A stretch of 64,000 bases of DNA, taken from NCBI RefSeq assembly GCF_040656415.1, contig NZ_JBFAMC010000001.1, positions 992,001-1,056,000 of the forward strand, in the 5' to 3' direction. Below, in pieces: positions 35,035-44,115 of this stretch; positions within the stretch are counted from its first letter, which is position 1, and each line of letters opens with the position of its first letter. Below the pieces are notes generated by a model that saw only the letters and a list, made by a program, of their open reading frames with translations, did not search any database and was not told the origin of the DNA. The position numbers and the translations under genes were made by a program. Source of the DNA: Rhodococcus_F sp040656415. GTDB lineage: Bacteria; Actinomycetota; Actinomycetes; Mycobacteriales; Mycobacteriaceae.

Positions 35035-35421
35035 ATGATTTCTTTCAACCACACCATCGTCGCCGCCAAGGACAAACAGGAGTCGGCGAGCTTCTTCACC
35101 TCCTTGTTCGGGTTGCCGGACGCTGTGAACGTCGGTCACTTCCTGGTCGTCGCGCTGTACAACGGGGTATCTCTGGACTTCGCGGAATCGTCTGATGATT
35201 TTCCGTCGCAGCACTACGCCTTCCTCGTCGGTGAGGACGATTTCGATCGGATCTACGGGCGGATCGTCGAGCGGGGTCTCGACCACTGGGCCGACCCGCA
35301 ACGGACGATGCCGGGTGCCATAAACACCAGAGATGGTGGACGCGGCGTCTACTTTCACGACCCGTCCGGTCATTTTCTGGAGATCATCACCCGCCCGTAC
35401 GGGTGGGCCGATGGTTCGTAG
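35035..35421 (+). CDS. VOC (glyoxalase/bleomycin-resistance) family protein
   Basis: A 128-residue single-unit VOC protein with the two beta-alpha-beta-beta-beta modules typical of the fold: FNHTIVAAKDKQESASFFTSLFG first and RGVYFHDPSGHFLEIITRPY at the end, which supplies the metal-ligand Glu. Substrate unknown. It starts 63 bases after imuB and could belong to the same transcript, but no mutasome role is known for this family. Confidence 0.85.
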   Translation: MISFNHTIVAAKDKQESASFFTSLFGLPDAVNVGHFLVVALYNGVSLDFAESSDDFPSQHYAFLVGEDDFDRIYGRIVERGLDHWADPQRTMPGAINTRDGGRGVYFHDPSGHFLEIITRPYGWADGS

Positions 35422-35454
35422 TCGGGGTTGTCGTCGCCACTACTCTGGGTTCTC

Positions 35455-36240
35455 GTGCACACGCGCAGGACCACATCGACGCATGCCGGCATCGACATCT
35501 CCTACTGGGACAGCATCGACCTTCCTTCATCGAATTCTGGTGACGCCCATCCCGTTCCCGTCGTCCTAGTGCACGGGATGGGTGGTGACGGCGCAACCTG
35601 GGATCGATTCGCCCGAGCCCTCATCGACTGCGGGCGACGTGTCGTCGTCCTCGACTTGAGAGGGCACGGTCGCAGCGCACGGGCTGGGTCGTATCTGTTC
35701 GAGGATTTCGCTGCCGACCTGGTCGAGATGTGCGACAACCTCGGGATGGCCCAGGTCGATCTCGTCGGGCATTCGCTCGGTGGTCATGCTGCGTCGCTCG
35801 TCGCGCAGACCCGTCCCGCACTGGTTCGGCGGATGGCGATCGAGGAGGCTCCCGTTCCTCTACGTCCCGGAGATCCGGAGCAGATCTTCGCTCACAGGCT
35901 GCCGTCAGTCACGGAACTGTGGCACGCGACGACGAGCCTGATTCGTCACCCGCGTGCCGTGTTGGCCTTCGATCGCTCGATGACCGCCTCCGCGCTGGAA
36001 CAGTTCCGCCGTCCGGATCCGCTGTGGTGGGATAGGTTGTCGCAGATCGAGGCCGAGACACTGATCTTGCGAGGTGGTTCGGGTGGGATGGTCGATCCCC
36101 ACCGGCTCGAGTCGGCAGTAGCGGCGATACCCAAGTGCCGGGTCGTGGTATTCCCCGGCGGCCACAGCATTCACCGCGACCGCTACACCGACTTCGCGGC
36201 AGTGACACTGCCGTTCCTGATGAACTCACAGCCGCGCTGA
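35455..36240 (+). CDS. Alpha/beta hydrolase
   Basis: A 261-residue hydrolase with the oxyanion motif LVHGMGGDG, the nucleophile elbow GHSLGGH, an acidic residue in LILRGGSGGMVD and the terminal His in PGGHSIHRDRY. Close in layout to small lipase/esterase or haloperoxidase-like enzymes; substrate unknown. The GTG start at 35455 is chosen over an upstream TTG at 35428. It follows the VOC gene by about 30 bases. Confidence 0.85.
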   Translation: MHTRRTTSTHAGIDISYWDSIDLPSSNSGDAHPVPVVLVHGMGGDGATWDRFARALIDCGRRVVVLDLRGHGRSARAGSYLFEDFAADLVEMCDNLGMAQVDLVGHSLGGHAASLVAQTRPALVRRMAIEEAPVPLRPGDPEQIFAHRLPSVTELWHATTSLIRHPRAVLAFDRSMTASALEQFRRPDPLWWDRLSQIEAETLILRGGSGGMVDPHRLESAVAAIPKCRVVVFPGGHSIHRDRYTDFAAVTLPFLMNSQPR

Positions 36241-36390
36241 CAAAAAGTGCCCAAATGTAAACCTCTCACGGTCGGACTGGACTAGCGTTGGTGGAGAGGC
36301 GGGCGCGGTGCATCAGGTTCGCCGAGGGATGAGCACACCAAAGAAACAGGCGTTCGATGACGTGTCTGCACGTTGGAAAGAAGGCTCACT

Positions 36391-37395
36391 ATGTCGACGA
36401 TCATGCCCGGACGGCGCTACGCGTCCGGTCGGGAGGGATTCAATTCGCTGCGGTCCGGCGGGCTCAATTGGGACGCCTTCCCTTTGCGACTGTTCACCAA
36501 GGGCAATGCCAAGTTCTGGAATCCGTCCGATCTGGACTTCAGTCGTGAAGCCGAGGACTGGGAGGGGCTGAACAGTGAGCAACAGCGCAGCTCGACGTTC
36601 CTGTGCGCGCAGTTCATAGCAGGAGAGGAAGCGGTCACCGAGGATATTCAGCCGTTCATGAAGGCGATGGCGGCAGAGGGCCGGTTCGGCGACGAAATGT
36701 ATCTGACCCAGTTCTGTTTCGAGGAGGCCAAACACACCCAGGTGTTCCGGCTATGGATGGATTCGGTCGGTCTCACGCAGGACCTACACCCATTCGTCGC
36801 CGACAATCCGTACTACCGGCAGCTGTTCTACGAGGAGTTGCCGGGATCGCTGAATCTGCTGGAGACCGATCCCAGCCCGGCCAATCAGGTTCGAGCCAGC
36901 GTGACCTACAACCACGTCATCGAGGGAAGCCTCGCGCTCACCGGTTACTACGCGTGGCAGAAGGTGTGCACGACCCGGGGAATCCTGCCCGGAATGCAGG
37001 AATTGGTTCGCAAAATCGGCGACGACGAACGACGTCACATGGCTTGGGGCACGTTCACCTGCCGCCGGCACGTCGCAGCCGACGACAGCAACTGGGGAGT
37101 GGTCCAGGAGCGGATGGCGGAGTTGATGCCGCTCGCGCTGGGCATGATCGACTGGGTCAACCAACAGTTCGAGATTCAGCCGTACGGACTCGATGAGCAG
37201 GAGTTCCTCGACTACGCCGCAGACCGGGCGCAGCGGCGACTCTCGGCGATCGAATCCGCGCGTGGCCGCCCGGTTCAGGAGATCGACCTGGATTACTCGC
37301 CCGAGGTGCTCGAAGAGCGATTCGGCGAGGAGGATGCCAAGGCACTGTCGGACGCCGTTGCTGCGAGCGAGGAAGAGGCAGAGGCTGAGGGCTGA
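36391..37395 (+). CDS. R2-like ligand-binding oxidase (R2lox, Rv0233-type)
   Basis: A 334-residue ferritin-like protein of the RNR-R2 superfamily that forms a Mn/Fe cofactor. All expected metal ligands can be placed: E79, E112, H115, E178, E213 and H216. Val82 and Tyr173 sit where R2lox proteins form their Tyr-Val ether cross-link; the numbering is a constant +11 from the M. tuberculosis protein as I remember it. It is not a ribonucleotide reductase subunit. A lipid-like oxidation substrate has been proposed for the family. ATG 36391 follows AGAAGG. Neighbours are hydrolases and a fatty acyl reductase, which fits lipid chemistry. Confidence 0.93.
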   Translation: MSTIMPGRRYASGREGFNSLRSGGLNWDAFPLRLFTKGNAKFWNPSDLDFSREAEDWEGLNSEQQRSSTFLCAQFIAGEEAVTEDIQPFMKAMAAEGRFGDEMYLTQFCFEEAKHTQVFRLWMDSVGLTQDLHPFVADNPYYRQLFYEELPGSLNLLETDPSPANQVRASVTYNHVIEGSLALTGYYAWQKVCTTRGILPGMQELVRKIGDDERRHMAWGTFTCRRHVAADDSNWGVVQERMAELMPLALGMIDWVNQQFEIQPYGLDEQEFLDYAADRAQRRLSAIESARGRPVQEIDLDYSPEVLEERFGEEDAKALSDAVAASEEEAEAEG

Positions 37396-37412
37396 CACGG
37401 GTTGAGGGCGTT

Positions 37413-38219
37413 TCACTCTGCGGTGGCGCCCACGTTCTTCTTCGCAAGCCACGACAAGGTGTAATCGGCGATCTCTCGCCACCCGTGATCGATGATCAGC
37501 GAGTGGCCTCGGTCGTCGAACACCTTGTACTCGTTGATCGTCGATGCTTTCCGGTATCGGCCGAACGAACTGCGCGTGCTCGACTCGGGCACAGCATTGT
37601 CTCGATCGCCGCCGACGATGAGCAACGGGCCACGATCTGCGGCGACGTCGACTGCGGTGGGACTGTGCGGGAGGAAGTTGGCGACGGCGGCCTCGAAGAG
37701 AGGCCTGCCGGGTGCCGGGATCACGTAGCGGTCGTAGAGCGCGTCGGATTCCTCGACGGGAATGGCGTTTCCGAACATACTGTGGAACGAATTCTTCGAA
37801 TGAATGTGGGTGCCGCGGTAGTTCGAGGGTTTCGACACGATGGGAAGAACGCCCAGCAGTTGCGCCAGCGGCAGGCGGATCACTCCCTTCATCTGGGCCG
37901 GACCGATCGCGATCGCGGCAGCAGCCAGCTTGCGGCCCAGTAGTTTCTGCGCGACGAGACCTCCGAACGAGTGGCCGATCACCACCGGTGCGGTCGCCAG
38001 TTCCGCGATCAACGCGGCGAAATGTTCAGTGATCTCTTCAATTCCACGACCACCGATCGGGCCGGAATCGGCACGGGATTCGGCGACACTGGGGCTGTCT
38101 CCGGGCCACCCGGGATTCTGCGGCTCGTAGCCATTCTCACGGAAGAGCTCCACCCACGGATCCCAACTGCTGCTGTGCAGCCACAGCCCGTGGATGAAAA
38201 TGACTGGAATGTCGGACAT
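37413..38219 (-). CDS. Alpha/beta hydrolase
   Basis: A 268-residue hydrolase with FIHGLWLHSSSW (oxyanion), nucleophile elbow IGHSFGGLVAQ, acid in IVGGDRDNAVPES and His in FDDRGHSLIIDH. No signal peptide. The start at ATG 38219 keeps the first beta strand at the N-terminus. It converges with R2lox, with only 17 bases between the two stops. Substrate unknown. Confidence 0.87.
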   Translation of the reverse strand: MSDIPVIFIHGLWLHSSSWDPWVELFRENGYEPQNPGWPGDSPSVAESRADSGPIGGRGIEEITEHFAALIAELATAPVVIGHSFGGLVAQKLLGRKLAAAAIAIGPAQMKGVIRLPLAQLLGVLPIVSKPSNYRGTHIHSKNSFHSMFGNAIPVEESDALYDRYVIPAPGRPLFEAAVANFLPHSPTAVDVAADRGPLLIVGGDRDNAVPESSTRSSFGRYRKASTINEYKVFDDRGHSLIIDHGWREIADYTLSWLAKKNVGATAE

Positions 38220-38339
38220 GTTCAGTTCTCCGCTCGTCCGCAGGAGGTTCGGTCTCAGCCATCCATGGTTGTCTGTCAAGGAGAGATCAGTCCAGGAAAG
38301 ACCGCAAGAATTTCGGCCGCGCGATGGCAGGATCAGCTC

Positions 38340-38849
38340 ATGGCGCTCACCTCACTCGACCGTAAACTCATCGCGTGGTCCGCAGCATTCGTGATCTCGC
38401 AGGCGAACATCGCTCGATTGCTGGGTCCCGTGGCGCCCCGGGTCGCCGAGATCCAGACGGCACGGTCCGCCCGGTCCTACAGGGCGATCCTGGCGGGGAT
38501 GTCCGATTCCGACATCGCTCGTTACCGCAGCCACTACTACCCGGACTTCGTCCACCCCTTCATCTACGCGGTGGCGTTGCGTACGGGTGCGCGGCGCCTG
38601 GCCGAGCTGACCCCGCTATCGCCCGCCACGCAGGCGGTGCTGGCCGCAGCACCGGTGATTTCCGCGGCGGGAGACTACGCCGAGAACGTCGTGGGTCTTC
38701 ATCTGCTGTCGCATAGAGACCACATCACCGACGTGACGGTTCGCGCGACGACGGTGGTCAGTGTCACCAAATGGGTGCTCGGGCTCGGAGCGCTCGGCTA
38801 CCTGTCCCAGGGGTATGTCCGTTTCTGGGCGGGGAAACTGCGCAGCTGA
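38340..38849 (+). CDS. Putative integral membrane protein of unknown function
   Basis: A 169-residue protein with three to four hydrophobic helices (about residues 8-28, 68-85, 95-120 and 135-160). No family recognised. It begins with ATG 38340 after CAGGA, divergent from the hydrolase upstream, and ends 29 bases before the next gene. Codon use and composition resemble the neighbours, so it looks like a real gene. Confidence 0.65.
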   Translation: MALTSLDRKLIAWSAAFVISQANIARLLGPVAPRVAEIQTARSARSYRAILAGMSDSDIARYRSHYYPDFVHPFIYAVALRTGARRLAELTPLSPATQAVLAAAPVISAAGDYAENVVGLHLLSHRDHITDVTVRATTVVSVTKWVLGLGALGYLSQGYVRFWAGKLRS

Positions 38850-38878
38850 CGGATTCAGCCGACTGAGACAATGGGTTG

Positions 38879-39757
38879 GTGACTGATCCGATCACCGCCA
38901 CCTGCTCTGCCTTGTCTGCGAAGGACGAACCACTGGCGGGTACCGCCGTGCACGTCAGGGGCTGGGTGTGCTTGGAGTTCCCGGGTGCGTGGGGGCGCGA
39001 TGTGCTCGACGGCACAGCGCTCGGGCCGGACCTCGCTCGTGAACTCGACGCCCGTGCCGACGCCGCAGGGGTGCGGATCATGTTCATTCGCAGACCGGGC
39101 CGCGGCACGGCAGCCCCGCAGCGGCGACAGGTGCTGCTGGCGCAGTCGCATCCGGCGCAGTCCTGGTGCGAGCGACTCGAGATCGGCACTCCGGCGGACC
39201 TCCTCGACCTGGACTTCGGTCTTGTTGCCGGGCCTGCGCCGGGTCTGGGCACGCCGGAGACGGACCCCGTCGTCCTGGTGTGCGCGCATGGGAAGAGGGA
39301 TCAGTGCTGCGCGGTGGTCGGGCGCCCGGTAGCTGCGGAACTGGCTGCGGAGTTCGGCGACGCGGTGTGGGAGTGTTCGCACACGGGAGGGCATCGCTTC
39401 GCGCCCTCGATGATCCTGTTGCCAACGGGCTATACCTACGGCCGCCTGTCGGCGCAGCAGAGCCTCGACGTGGTCCGAGCCGCGACCCACGGCGAGGTCC
39501 ATATGGCTGGCCTTCGCGGCCGTAGTTCTTGGGACTCGAGGGGGCAGGTCGCCGAACTCGCCGTCCGGGAGCTGGTAGACGCGGGGCCGAACGAGCTGAC
39601 AATCGAGCCGAATTCTGTTGTCGCCCACAGGGACGGACGTCGTTGGTCGGTCGGCCTGGAAGAGCGGGAACTCTCGCCCCGCCCCGCGAGTTGCGGGGCT
39701 GCGCCGAAACCGGTGCGCTCCGTCGCCGCCACGGGGGTTCGCGTACTCACGTCCTGA
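38879..39757 (+). CDS. Sucrase/ferredoxin-like family protein
   Basis: A 292-residue protein matching the Suc_Fer-like family (thioredoxin-fold 2Fe-2S ferredoxin relatives). Cluster-type cysteines are in VCAHGKRDQCCAVVG, with a CSHTGGHRFAP segment after them. Family members are poorly characterised. GTG 38879 is taken as start; a TTG directly before it is equally in frame. It converges with the acyl reductase gene, with eight bases between their ends. Confidence 0.82.
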   Translation: MTDPITATCSALSAKDEPLAGTAVHVRGWVCLEFPGAWGRDVLDGTALGPDLARELDARADAAGVRIMFIRRPGRGTAAPQRRQVLLAQSHPAQSWCERLEIGTPADLLDLDFGLVAGPAPGLGTPETDPVVLVCAHGKRDQCCAVVGRPVAAELAAEFGDAVWECSHTGGHRFAPSMILLPTGYTYGRLSAQQSLDVVRAATHGEVHMAGLRGRSSWDSRGQVAELAVRELVDAGPNELTIEPNSVVAHRDGRRWSVGLEERELSPRPASCGAAPKPVRSVAATGVRVLTS

Positions 39758-39765
39758 ACCGGCGA

Positions 39766-41784
39766 TCACCAGTGGGCGCCGGGCAGCAGCCTGCCGATCT
39801 GGCGTGTAGCACGACCCAACACAGAAGGCTTGTCGTCGCGGTTTTTCCTGGCCGACTCGCCGTCGTGCTCCTCGGTGCGCGGCTGGGCCGGTGCCGCATC
39901 CGTCGTGGCCTCTCCTCTCGCCGCCTGCGAATCCGGGAACATGTGATACATCCGATGCATCAGGCGGTCCTTGGCGCCGGGCGTGAAGATTTGGCCGAGT
40001 TCACCGATGGTGCCGATCGGTACGTCGATGCGTTTCGGACGTTCGACGAGCGCTCGGACGACCATCGCTGCCGCACTCTCAGGAGACATGCTGGGCCCGT
40101 CGTTGTAGTGGGTGGTAGGGACGATCATCGGCGTCTTGACCAGCGGCATGTGGATGGTGGTGAATGTGATTCCATCCGAGAGGGTTTCGGAGGCGGCGAC
40201 ATCGGTGAAGCCGTCGAGAGCCGACTTGCTGGCGATGTAGGCGGCGAAGCGGGGTGTCGCGAACTGCACCCCGGCACTGCTGATGTTGACTATGTGACCG
40301 AATCGGCGCTCGCGCATCTGCGGGAGGAAGGCGAGGACGAGTCGCACCGCGCCGAAGTAGTTGACGGCCATCGTTCGCTCGAAGTCGTGCAGACGGTCCG
40401 TCGAGTGGTACAGGCTGCGCCGGATCGACCGTCCGGCATTGTTGACCAGCATGTCGACGTGATCGTGCTCGGAGAGAATGGTATCGACGGTGCGCCCGAC
40501 CGCGGCATCGTCGGTGATATCGCAGGGGTAGCCGAAGGCTTCACCACCCGCCTCGCGGATCTCCGTCACCACCGCGTCGAGTTCCTCGGCGCGACGAGCG
40601 AGGAGGATCACCTTCGCGCCTTCACGAGCTGTCGCGATCGCGGCGCTCCGGCCGATTCCGGATGACGCGCCTGTGATGACGACATGCCGGTGCATCAGAG
40701 GGCCGCCGGGGTGTGGACGACGCGCGCGATCCGGATCCAGGTGCTCGGTCCAGTAGGCCCACAGCTTGTCTGCGTAAGACGCGAAATCCGGAATCTCGAT
40801 ACCTTTACCGCGCAGTGCCTCCCGGGTGTCTTCGCTAGCGAAGACCGTCGGCTGGGTCATGTTCTCGACGAGCACCGACGGAATCTTGAGCCAGCGGAGA
40901 GCCAGCTTTCGCCCGGTATCGAGAGCCGGGTACGGATTGTGGCTGAGGAACGGGCGCACGAGGCCGCCGGGAAGACTGGCGGCCGGGTGCGGGGCGCCGG
41001 CGGCCTTCGCGAGCGCCGCGTAGATCTCCCGCACCGGTTGGGGACGGGGATTCACCAGATGGAAGGTCTGGCCGTCCTGTCCCGGCGCCGACATCAGTTC
41101 GACGATTGCTTTCGATACGTAGTCGACCGGAACCACGTTGATCGACCCGATTCTGGGGACGGCCACGGGAAGAGCCTCGGGGAGTTTGGCGAGTGCGGCG
41201 ATCGCGGGAAACAGGTAGTACAGCCCGTCGATCTTGTCCATCTCGCCAGTAGCCGAGTCCCCGACCACGATGGACGGGCGGTAGATGCGCCGACGCACGT
41301 CTCGTGCTTCGCGGACGAGTTTTTCTGCCTCGAACTTCGTACGGTGATACGCGGTGGGAAAGCCCTGGCCCAGATCGAAATCTCGTTCGGTGAATCGGCC
41401 CGCGTGGTCTCCCGCAACGGCGACGGACGAAACGTGATGAAGGGTGGCATCAAGTTGCCGGGTCAGAGCAATCACCGAACGGGTGCCGTCGACATTCGTG
41501 GTGGCCTGCTCGTCACCGACCGTGAGGTCGTAGATCGCGCCCAGGTGCAGAACGTGGTCGGCGGCGGGCGCCGTCGTGATCCCGAGTCCCGGTTCGGTGA
41601 GGTCGCCGATCAGGGGGTGAACCCGTTCGCCGCCGGACATGCCGTCGACGAGTGTCTGTAGTCGTTCGGTGGATGAGGGGCGGACGAGGACGTGGATCTC
41701 GGCGGAGGCATCGCGGTCGAGGATCTGGGGTAGCACGTGGCGACCCAGGAATCCGGTTCCGCCGGTGACGAGATAGGTGGCCAT
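39766..41784 (-). CDS. acrA1: Two-domain fatty acyl-CoA/ACP reductase (AcrA1-like)
   Basis: A 672-residue fusion of two Rossmann enzymes. The N-terminal extended SDR (1-345) has TGGTGFLG at 7-14 and the YxxxK pair Y146-K150, as in thioester-reductase/FAR domains. The C-terminal classical SDR (365-600) has TGASSGIG at 371-378, Ser near 502 and Y516-K520. This order and length match the bacterial fatty acyl-CoA reductases that make fatty alcohols (Rv3391/acrA1 and the Marinobacter FAR type). It likely acts in wax or lipid metabolism. An MMPL transporter gene lies 61 bases upstream on the same strand. Confidence 0.9.
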   Translation of the reverse strand: MATYLVTGGTGFLGRHVLPQILDRDASAEIHVLVRPSSTERLQTLVDGMSGGERVHPLIGDLTEPGLGITTAPAADHVLHLGAIYDLTVGDEQATTNVDGTRSVIALTRQLDATLHHVSSVAVAGDHAGRFTERDFDLGQGFPTAYHRTKFEAEKLVREARDVRRRIYRPSIVVGDSATGEMDKIDGLYYLFPAIAALAKLPEALPVAVPRIGSINVVPVDYVSKAIVELMSAPGQDGQTFHLVNPRPQPVREIYAALAKAAGAPHPAASLPGGLVRPFLSHNPYPALDTGRKLALRWLKIPSVLVENMTQPTVFASEDTREALRGKGIEIPDFASYADKLWAYWTEHLDPDRARRPHPGGPLMHRHVVITGASSGIGRSAAIATAREGAKVILLARRAEELDAVVTEIREAGGEAFGYPCDITDDAAVGRTVDTILSEHDHVDMLVNNAGRSIRRSLYHSTDRLHDFERTMAVNYFGAVRLVLAFLPQMRERRFGHIVNISSAGVQFATPRFAAYIASKSALDGFTDVAASETLSDGITFTTIHMPLVKTPMIVPTTHYNDGPSMSPESAAAMVVRALVERPKRIDVPIGTIGELGQIFTPGAKDRLMHRMYHMFPDSQAARGEATTDAAPAQPRTEEHDGESARKNRDDKPSVLGRATRQIGRLLPGAHW

Positions 41785-41845
41785 CCTCCCATCCTTACTC
41801 GAAAGTCCTCACTCCGAAGTCTCCACCGGGAAGTTGGACCGTTCG

Positions 41846-43966
41846 CTAATGACCCAGACCTACCTTGTCGTGGGCCTTCTTCATCCAGGCCGGAGCCCAC
41901 CAGTTGACTTCGCCCATCAGTTTCACCAGGGACGGGACGAGCAGCATGCGGATCACGGTCGCATCGACGACGAGTGCCACGATCATGCCCACGCCGAGGA
42001 ATCTCATGATCGACAGGCCGGAGATCGTGAACGCTCCGGTCACGACGACGAGCAGCAGAGCGGCCGCCGTCACGATCCGCCCTGTGCGCTGGGCGGCGAA
42101 ACGCACCGCTTCCTCGGTGGTCGCGCCCGCAGTGTGCGCCTCGACCATCCTTGACATGAGGAACACCTCGTAGTCGGTCGACAGCCCGAAGACGACGGCG
42201 ATGATGAGGACCACGAACGTCGCTTCCAATGGAGCCGTGCTGACGCCGAGAAAACCTGCGCCGTGGCCGAGTTCGAAGACCCAGGTGAGCACACCGAACG
42301 TGGCGGCGAGGCTCAGACCTGCCATCGCCACGGCCTTGATCGGCAAGACGATCGAACCGAAGGCGAGGAACAGTAGAACGAGGGTGGCGCACACCATGAT
42401 CGCCACCATGACGGGCAGCCAGTGCACAATCGCCGCGTTGCCGTCGTCGACGGTGGCCGTACCACCGCCGACCAATACTTCGGTGTGGTCCGGCGCGGGA
42501 ATGGCACGCAGGTCACGGACCGCTGCGCTCTGCTCGTCCGTGGTGACCCCCTCGGAGTACACCGCTTGCACCGCGACTAGTTGGTCGTTCGACGCGACGA
42601 CGACGGCCGATCCGATTCCGTTGACCTCGCGGGCGGCTTGGGCGACTGCCGCCCCGTCGGATGCCGTCGGTGTCGCGCCATCGATGCCGCGCACGATGAG
42701 GGTGGCGCCGTTGCCGGTAGTGGGGAATTCGGTCGTGAGCGTTTCGGTGGCTATTCGGGCGGGATCGTTCTTCGGCAGAGCCGTGTAGCTGACGCTACCG
42801 AGTGAGGCGCTGAGCAGGGGGGAGGCGAGGATTGACAACCCCGCGATTATTCCCACTGCGATCAGGACCGGCCGCCGCATCACCGATGTCACCACCGCAC
42901 CCCAGAACTTGCGCGCCCGCGCTTCTCCTCGCTGGGCAGCTCCTTCGCGCCAACTCAGCGCGTTGATGCGGTGACCGAGCATTGCGAGCAGCGCTGGGAC
43001 TGCGGAAAGTGTCAGTAACACCGCACTCACGACCGCCGCGATTGCACCGAAACCGAGGGACTTGATCACGTCCTGCGGAAACACGAGCATGCCGGAGAAG
43101 GCACACACGAGGAGAAGTCCCGAGAACAAGATGGTGCGGCCGGCCGTGTTGACCGTCCGTCGGGTCGCCTCGGCAGGAGCGGCACCGGATTCGAGTTCTT
43201 CACGAAAGCGCCCGACGACGAACAGTCCGTAGTCGATGGCGAGGCCGAGGCCGAGAAGGGAGGCCACGTTGATGGCGAACGAACTGACTTCGGTGAACTC
43301 GGACAGCAGTCGCAGGGTGGCCAGGGCGCTGAAGATCGCGAGGAGCCCGACGAATACCGGAACCGCCGCCGCGACCAGTCCGCCGAAGATGAAGATCAAC
43401 AGAACGAGAGTGATCGGCAGCGCGATCGCCTCCGCCAGCACGAGGTCGTGCTGTAGGCGGTTGTTGAACGCCACCCCCACGACCGAATTGCCTGCGAATT
43501 CCGTGTCGATGCCGTCTATTTCGAGTTTGGGCAGCAGATCGTTGAAGTTTGCCGCGGTGATTCCGGCATTGGGATCGACGGTGATGGTTGCGATGGCCTT
43601 GGTGCCGTCGTTCGACAACATCAGGTGTTTCGTCAGCGCGGGGGCGGTCCAGTAGGAGGTGATCGAAAACGTCGGGACCTCGGCGGAGAACCGGTCGAGA
43701 CTGGCGGTGACCTGTGGTCCGATGTCTTCGAGTGTCTTGCCGTCAGGTGCGGAGTAGATGACGATGATGTCCGGTGTCTGCGGGCCGAGGTTGTCCTCGA
43801 CGATCCGGTCCACTTCGGCCGATTCGCTGCCGGGATCGATGAATCCGCCGGAGCTGAGTTTCGCGAAGACGCCGGTTCCCCACGCGCCACTCACCAGAAC
43901 GACGACCACGGCGAGTGTCAGGACCCACCATTTTCTTGCAACAACGATCGAAGCCCAGCGTGTCAT
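41846..43966 (-). CDS. MMPL/RND-family lipid transporter
   Basis: A 706-residue membrane protein with the two-fold RND layout: a first TM helix, a large extracytoplasmic loop (about residues 35-185), a bundle of helices, a second loop and a second bundle. The proton-relay Asp-Tyr pairs appear in GLAIDYGLFVVGR and GLSTDYEVFLMSR. MMPL proteins export lipids in mycolata. It lacks a long cytosolic tail, so it is the short type. Likely in one transcript with acrA1 downstream; a TetR gene is upstream on the same strand. Confidence 0.92.
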   Translation of the reverse strand: MTRWASIVVARKWWVLTLAVVVVLVSGAWGTGVFAKLSSGGFIDPGSESAEVDRIVEDNLGPQTPDIIVIYSAPDGKTLEDIGPQVTASLDRFSAEVPTFSITSYWTAPALTKHLMLSNDGTKAIATITVDPNAGITAANFNDLLPKLEIDGIDTEFAGNSVVGVAFNNRLQHDLVLAEAIALPITLVLLIFIFGGLVAAAVPVFVGLLAIFSALATLRLLSEFTEVSSFAINVASLLGLGLAIDYGLFVVGRFREELESGAAPAEATRRTVNTAGRTILFSGLLLVCAFSGMLVFPQDVIKSLGFGAIAAVVSAVLLTLSAVPALLAMLGHRINALSWREGAAQRGEARARKFWGAVVTSVMRRPVLIAVGIIAGLSILASPLLSASLGSVSYTALPKNDPARIATETLTTEFPTTGNGATLIVRGIDGATPTASDGAAVAQAAREVNGIGSAVVVASNDQLVAVQAVYSEGVTTDEQSAAVRDLRAIPAPDHTEVLVGGGTATVDDGNAAIVHWLPVMVAIMVCATLVLLFLAFGSIVLPIKAVAMAGLSLAATFGVLTWVFELGHGAGFLGVSTAPLEATFVVLIIAVVFGLSTDYEVFLMSRMVEAHTAGATTEEAVRFAAQRTGRIVTAAALLLVVVTGAFTISGLSIMRFLGVGMIVALVVDATVIRMLLVPSLVKLMGEVNWWAPAWMKKAHDKVGLGH

Positions 43967-44115
43967 GCGTCATCTCTCCGGATCGGGTTCTAGCGGCAGC
44001 TGCAGACTGCCGACTGTAGCGCCGGTCTCCGAATCGCCGGTGGGCGCGTGATGCGGTTACCGGCGAATCGTGCTGTCGCGGGGTGACCGGATTCAGCTCG
44101 GTCATTGCCGACTGA

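Noticed and set aside
35388..35412. CCGCCCGTACGGGTGG, similar to the palindrome at 27870
   Set aside because: It lies inside the coding end of the VOC gene and is imperfect, so it is probably chance in GC-rich codons.
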